A stretch of DNA of 64,000 bases, taken from NCBI RefSeq assembly GCF_029589495.1, contig NZ_JAAIVF010000001.1, forward strand, positions 682,001-746,000. Direction: 5' to 3'. Below are positions 62,369 to 64,000 of this stretch, piece after piece. This DNA is from Speluncibacter jeojiensis (GTDB lineage Bacteria > Actinomycetota > Actinomycetes > Mycobacteriales > Mycobacteriaceae). A program made the translations under genes and the position numbers. The notes under the pieces were generated by a model. The model saw nothing but the letters and a program-made list of their open reading frames with translations, was not told the DNA's origin and searched no databases. Each line of letters starts with the position of its first letter. The first letter of the stretch is position 1.

Positions 62369-63250
62369 TCAAGCCCGCCCGATGATGCGGTCTTCTTCAC
62401 TGCGGAAGAGTTGTTTGAAGGACTTGCGCCCCGTTTCCACGTCGAACGCCCGGGTGGGCAACCATGTCCACAGGTGGACCAGGCGGTTGGACCAGACCAC
62501 CCCGTAACTGGCTCGCGCCTGCTTCAGGTCACCGTGTGCGCGATACGTGCGCGGCAACTGCGCCATGTATGCCCCGTACGAGAACGGGTTCGTGCGGAAG
62601 CGCCGAGCAGACGTCTCCGCCCACATGTCGGCCGAGACTCCGATGGTGAAACCTGCCTTGCGCACGCAGATCGACAGATCGAGGTCGTCATAGATGTCGG
62701 TCCTCTCGGAGACCAGGCCCCTCACCGCCTGCCAGCCATCCCTGGTGATGGCCATGTTCCCACCCGGGGCCATCTGCACGTCGTAAACGGCCCTACCGCC
62801 GGGGTTCCGCTTCGCCAGGCCGGCCTCGAGTTCTTTGAGCTTGCCCTTCTCGAACTTCTCGCGATACGGCGAGTCGTAGGGAATGAGCGGGCCGGTGACC
62901 GCGCCGACCTGGACCGGTGCAGATGCGAAGAAGTCCCGCAATGCGCGCGCCCAACCCGGTCTCGCGAACGTGTCGGCGTCCAGGCGCGCGATGACTGTCG
63001 ACCTCGCAGCGTCGAAGCCTGCTCTGCGCGCGTAAAACACTCCAGGTCGATTCTCGGCGATGATCCTGATCTTCGGTTCTCGCGTCTGAATCTCCCGAAC
63101 CACCTCGGCGGTGGCATCCGTGGAGTTGTTGTCGACCACGACGATCTCATCGATCTCGCCGATCTGCGCCAGCAAGCATTCAAGGGTGCGCCCGATACGC
63201 TCTTGCTCGTTGTACGCAGGGATGACCACCGAGACGGTAAGCGGTTTCAC
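62369..63250 (-). CDS. GT2-family glycosyltransferase
   Basis: 293-residue GT-A fold glycosyltransferase. SVVIPAYNEQERIG opens the nucleotide-sugar-binding half, the metal-binding DAD is at residues 91-93 (ARLDADTF), and TDIYDDLDLS, about 100 residues later, would carry the catalytic acidic residues. No transmembrane helix is obvious, so it is probably cytosolic or peripheral. The donor sugar and acceptor are unknown. It begins at GTG 63250, 5 bp after the preceding paralogous gene, so the two are almost certainly co-transcribed. Confidence 0.92.
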   Translation of the reverse strand: MKPLTVSVVIPAYNEQERIGRTLECLLAQIGEIDEIVVVDNNSTDATAEVVREIQTREPKIRIIAENRPGVFYARRAGFDAARSTVIARLDADTFARPGWARALRDFFASAPVQVGAVTGPLIPYDSPYREKFEKGKLKELEAGLAKRNPGGRAVYDVQMAPGGNMAITRDGWQAVRGLVSERTDIYDDLDLSICVRKAGFTIGVSADMWAETSARRFRTNPFSYGAYMAQLPRTYRAHGDLKQARASYGVVWSNRLVHLWTWLPTRAFDVETGRKSFKQLFRSEEDRIIGRA

Positions 63251-63255
63251 AGCGG

Positions 63256-64000
63256 CTACCGCTCCGCTGCAGTCGGGACAGGAAGATCTTTGCGTTTAGC
63301 GAAGATATTCTTCAGCGAAGACCGTTTCGTCTCGTGGTCGTACGCACGATTCGGAATCAGAAATGCCAGATACATCAGCCGGTTCGTCCAAATCGCTATC
63401 CGACTCACCCGCGCGGACTTGCGGTCGCCGTGGACCAGGTAGGTGGTCCGCAGGTGCCCTGTATATCGCCAGAAGGACAGCGGACCGGTAACGAAGCGCC
63501 GGCCCGAGACCTTCGCCGACATCCCGATGATGCAGGCCATCTTGAGACCTGCATCCCGGATGCACAGCGAGAGGTCGAGGTCTTCGTAGATGTCGGGTCG
63601 GGTGCTCAGCGAACTCCGCACCGCAGCCCAGGCTTCGCGGCGCAGAGCCATGTTCGGACCGCGCACGCTGGCCACCCCGACGGCCCCGCGCGGGTCATCG
63701 GACACGGCCATCCGCTGCGCGACCTCGCGGGTTTGGGCGCGCTCGAACAATCGTCGATAGAGCGGAGTCGAGTCGAACGGGGTCACCGGACCGGTTCCCG
63801 CGGCGACCTCCGAAGGAGCATTCCGGAAGTACTGGGTGACGGCGGCCGCCCACCCCGGCTCGACCAGTGTGTCCGCATCAATCCTGGCGATGACGTCGTA
63901 CTTCGCGGCATCGATGCCTGTATTGCGCGCCGGGATCAGTCCCGGCGACAACTCTTCGACTATTTGAATTCTGGAGCACTCGGACTGCATCTTCCGCACG
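63256..64000 (-). CDS. GT2-family glycosyltransferase, N-terminus cut by window edge
   Basis: About 248 visible codons of a second GT-A glycosyltransferase; the first strand and nucleotide-binding start lie beyond the window. Visible are ARIDADTLVEPGW with the metal-binding DAD, then RPDIYEDLDLSLC and a C-terminal region, SARVSRIAIWTNRLMY, that lines up with the next gene along its whole length. The two are tandem paralogues that have diverged considerably. Function in glycolipid or cell-surface glycan assembly is plausible from the neighbourhood but unproven. Confidence 0.9.
   Translation of the reverse strand, partial: VRKMQSECSRIQIVEELSPGLIPARNTGIDAAKYDVIARIDADTLVEPGWAAAVTQYFRNAPSEVAAGTGPVTPFDSTPLYRRLFERAQTREVAQRMAVSDDPRGAVGVASVRGPNMALRREAWAAVRSSLSTRPDIYEDLDLSLCIRDAGLKMACIIGMSAKVSGRRFVTGPLSFWRYTGHLRTTYLVHGDRKSARVSRIAIWTNRLMYLAFLIPNRAYDHETKRSSLKNIFAKRKDLPVPTAAER

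Overview
The window comes from a high-GC, Gram-positive actinobacterium of the mycolic-acid group (Mycobacteriales; Rhodococcus, Nocardia or a close relative is most likely). The basis is the str operon order rpsL-rpsG-fusA-tuf with actinobacterial protein sequences, paired WS/DGAT acyltransferases, a PknK-type kinase with a MalT-like ATPase, a LIP-family secreted lipase, a secreted DUF4185 protein (a family containing D-arabinan hydrolases) and an MbtH-dependent NRPS. The genus is an inference; no rRNA is present.

Left end (1-4.8 kb): a cytosolic-type alpha/beta hydrolase cut by the window edge and a secreted LIP-family lipase on the minus strand, then a divergent plus-strand pair, a secreted DUF4185 protein and a secreted class 2 lipase. 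A perfect 9-bp hairpin at 4761-4787 separates these from the next, converging unit.

Centre (4.8-48.7 kb, minus strand): one NRPS gene of 14,513 codons followed by an MbtH-like partner gene. The protein is a complete assembly line on one chain: an EntF-like starter condensation domain, 12 adenylation and 12 carrier domains, epimerisation domains in modules 1, 7 and 11, and a terminal type I thioesterase. The expected product is an N-acylated dodecapeptide with D residues at positions 1, 7 and 11. Reading the binding pockets by eye gives clear calls only for module 7 (Ser, made D) and module 8 (Thr). Several other pockets recur: 1/5/10, 2/12 and 3/11. No acyl-activating enzyme, transporter or tailoring enzyme lies beside it.

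48.7-53.5 kb (minus): the str operon, ending in a hairpin at 49032-49064 just upstream of the NRPS leader, with a second strong hairpin between rpsG and fusA. The NRPS leader (48716-49031) is AT-richer than its surroundings and holds a possible promoter overlapped by an inverted repeat.

53.8-55.1 kb (plus): an isochorismatase-family cysteine hydrolase and a lipoprotein, 11 bp apart.

55.1-59.0 kb (minus): a tightly packed chain reading pknK-like kinase, ribokinase-family kinase, ribbon-helix-helix-type antitoxin, MazF-type toxin, with overlapping start and stop codons at two of three junctions. The kinase lacks the C-terminal part usual for PknK.

59.0-64 kb (minus): two WS/DGAT acyltransferases and two tandem paralogous GT2 glycosyltransferases, the last cut by the window edge. 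This end looks lower in GC than the NRPS region and probably concerns storage lipid or glycolipid metabolism.
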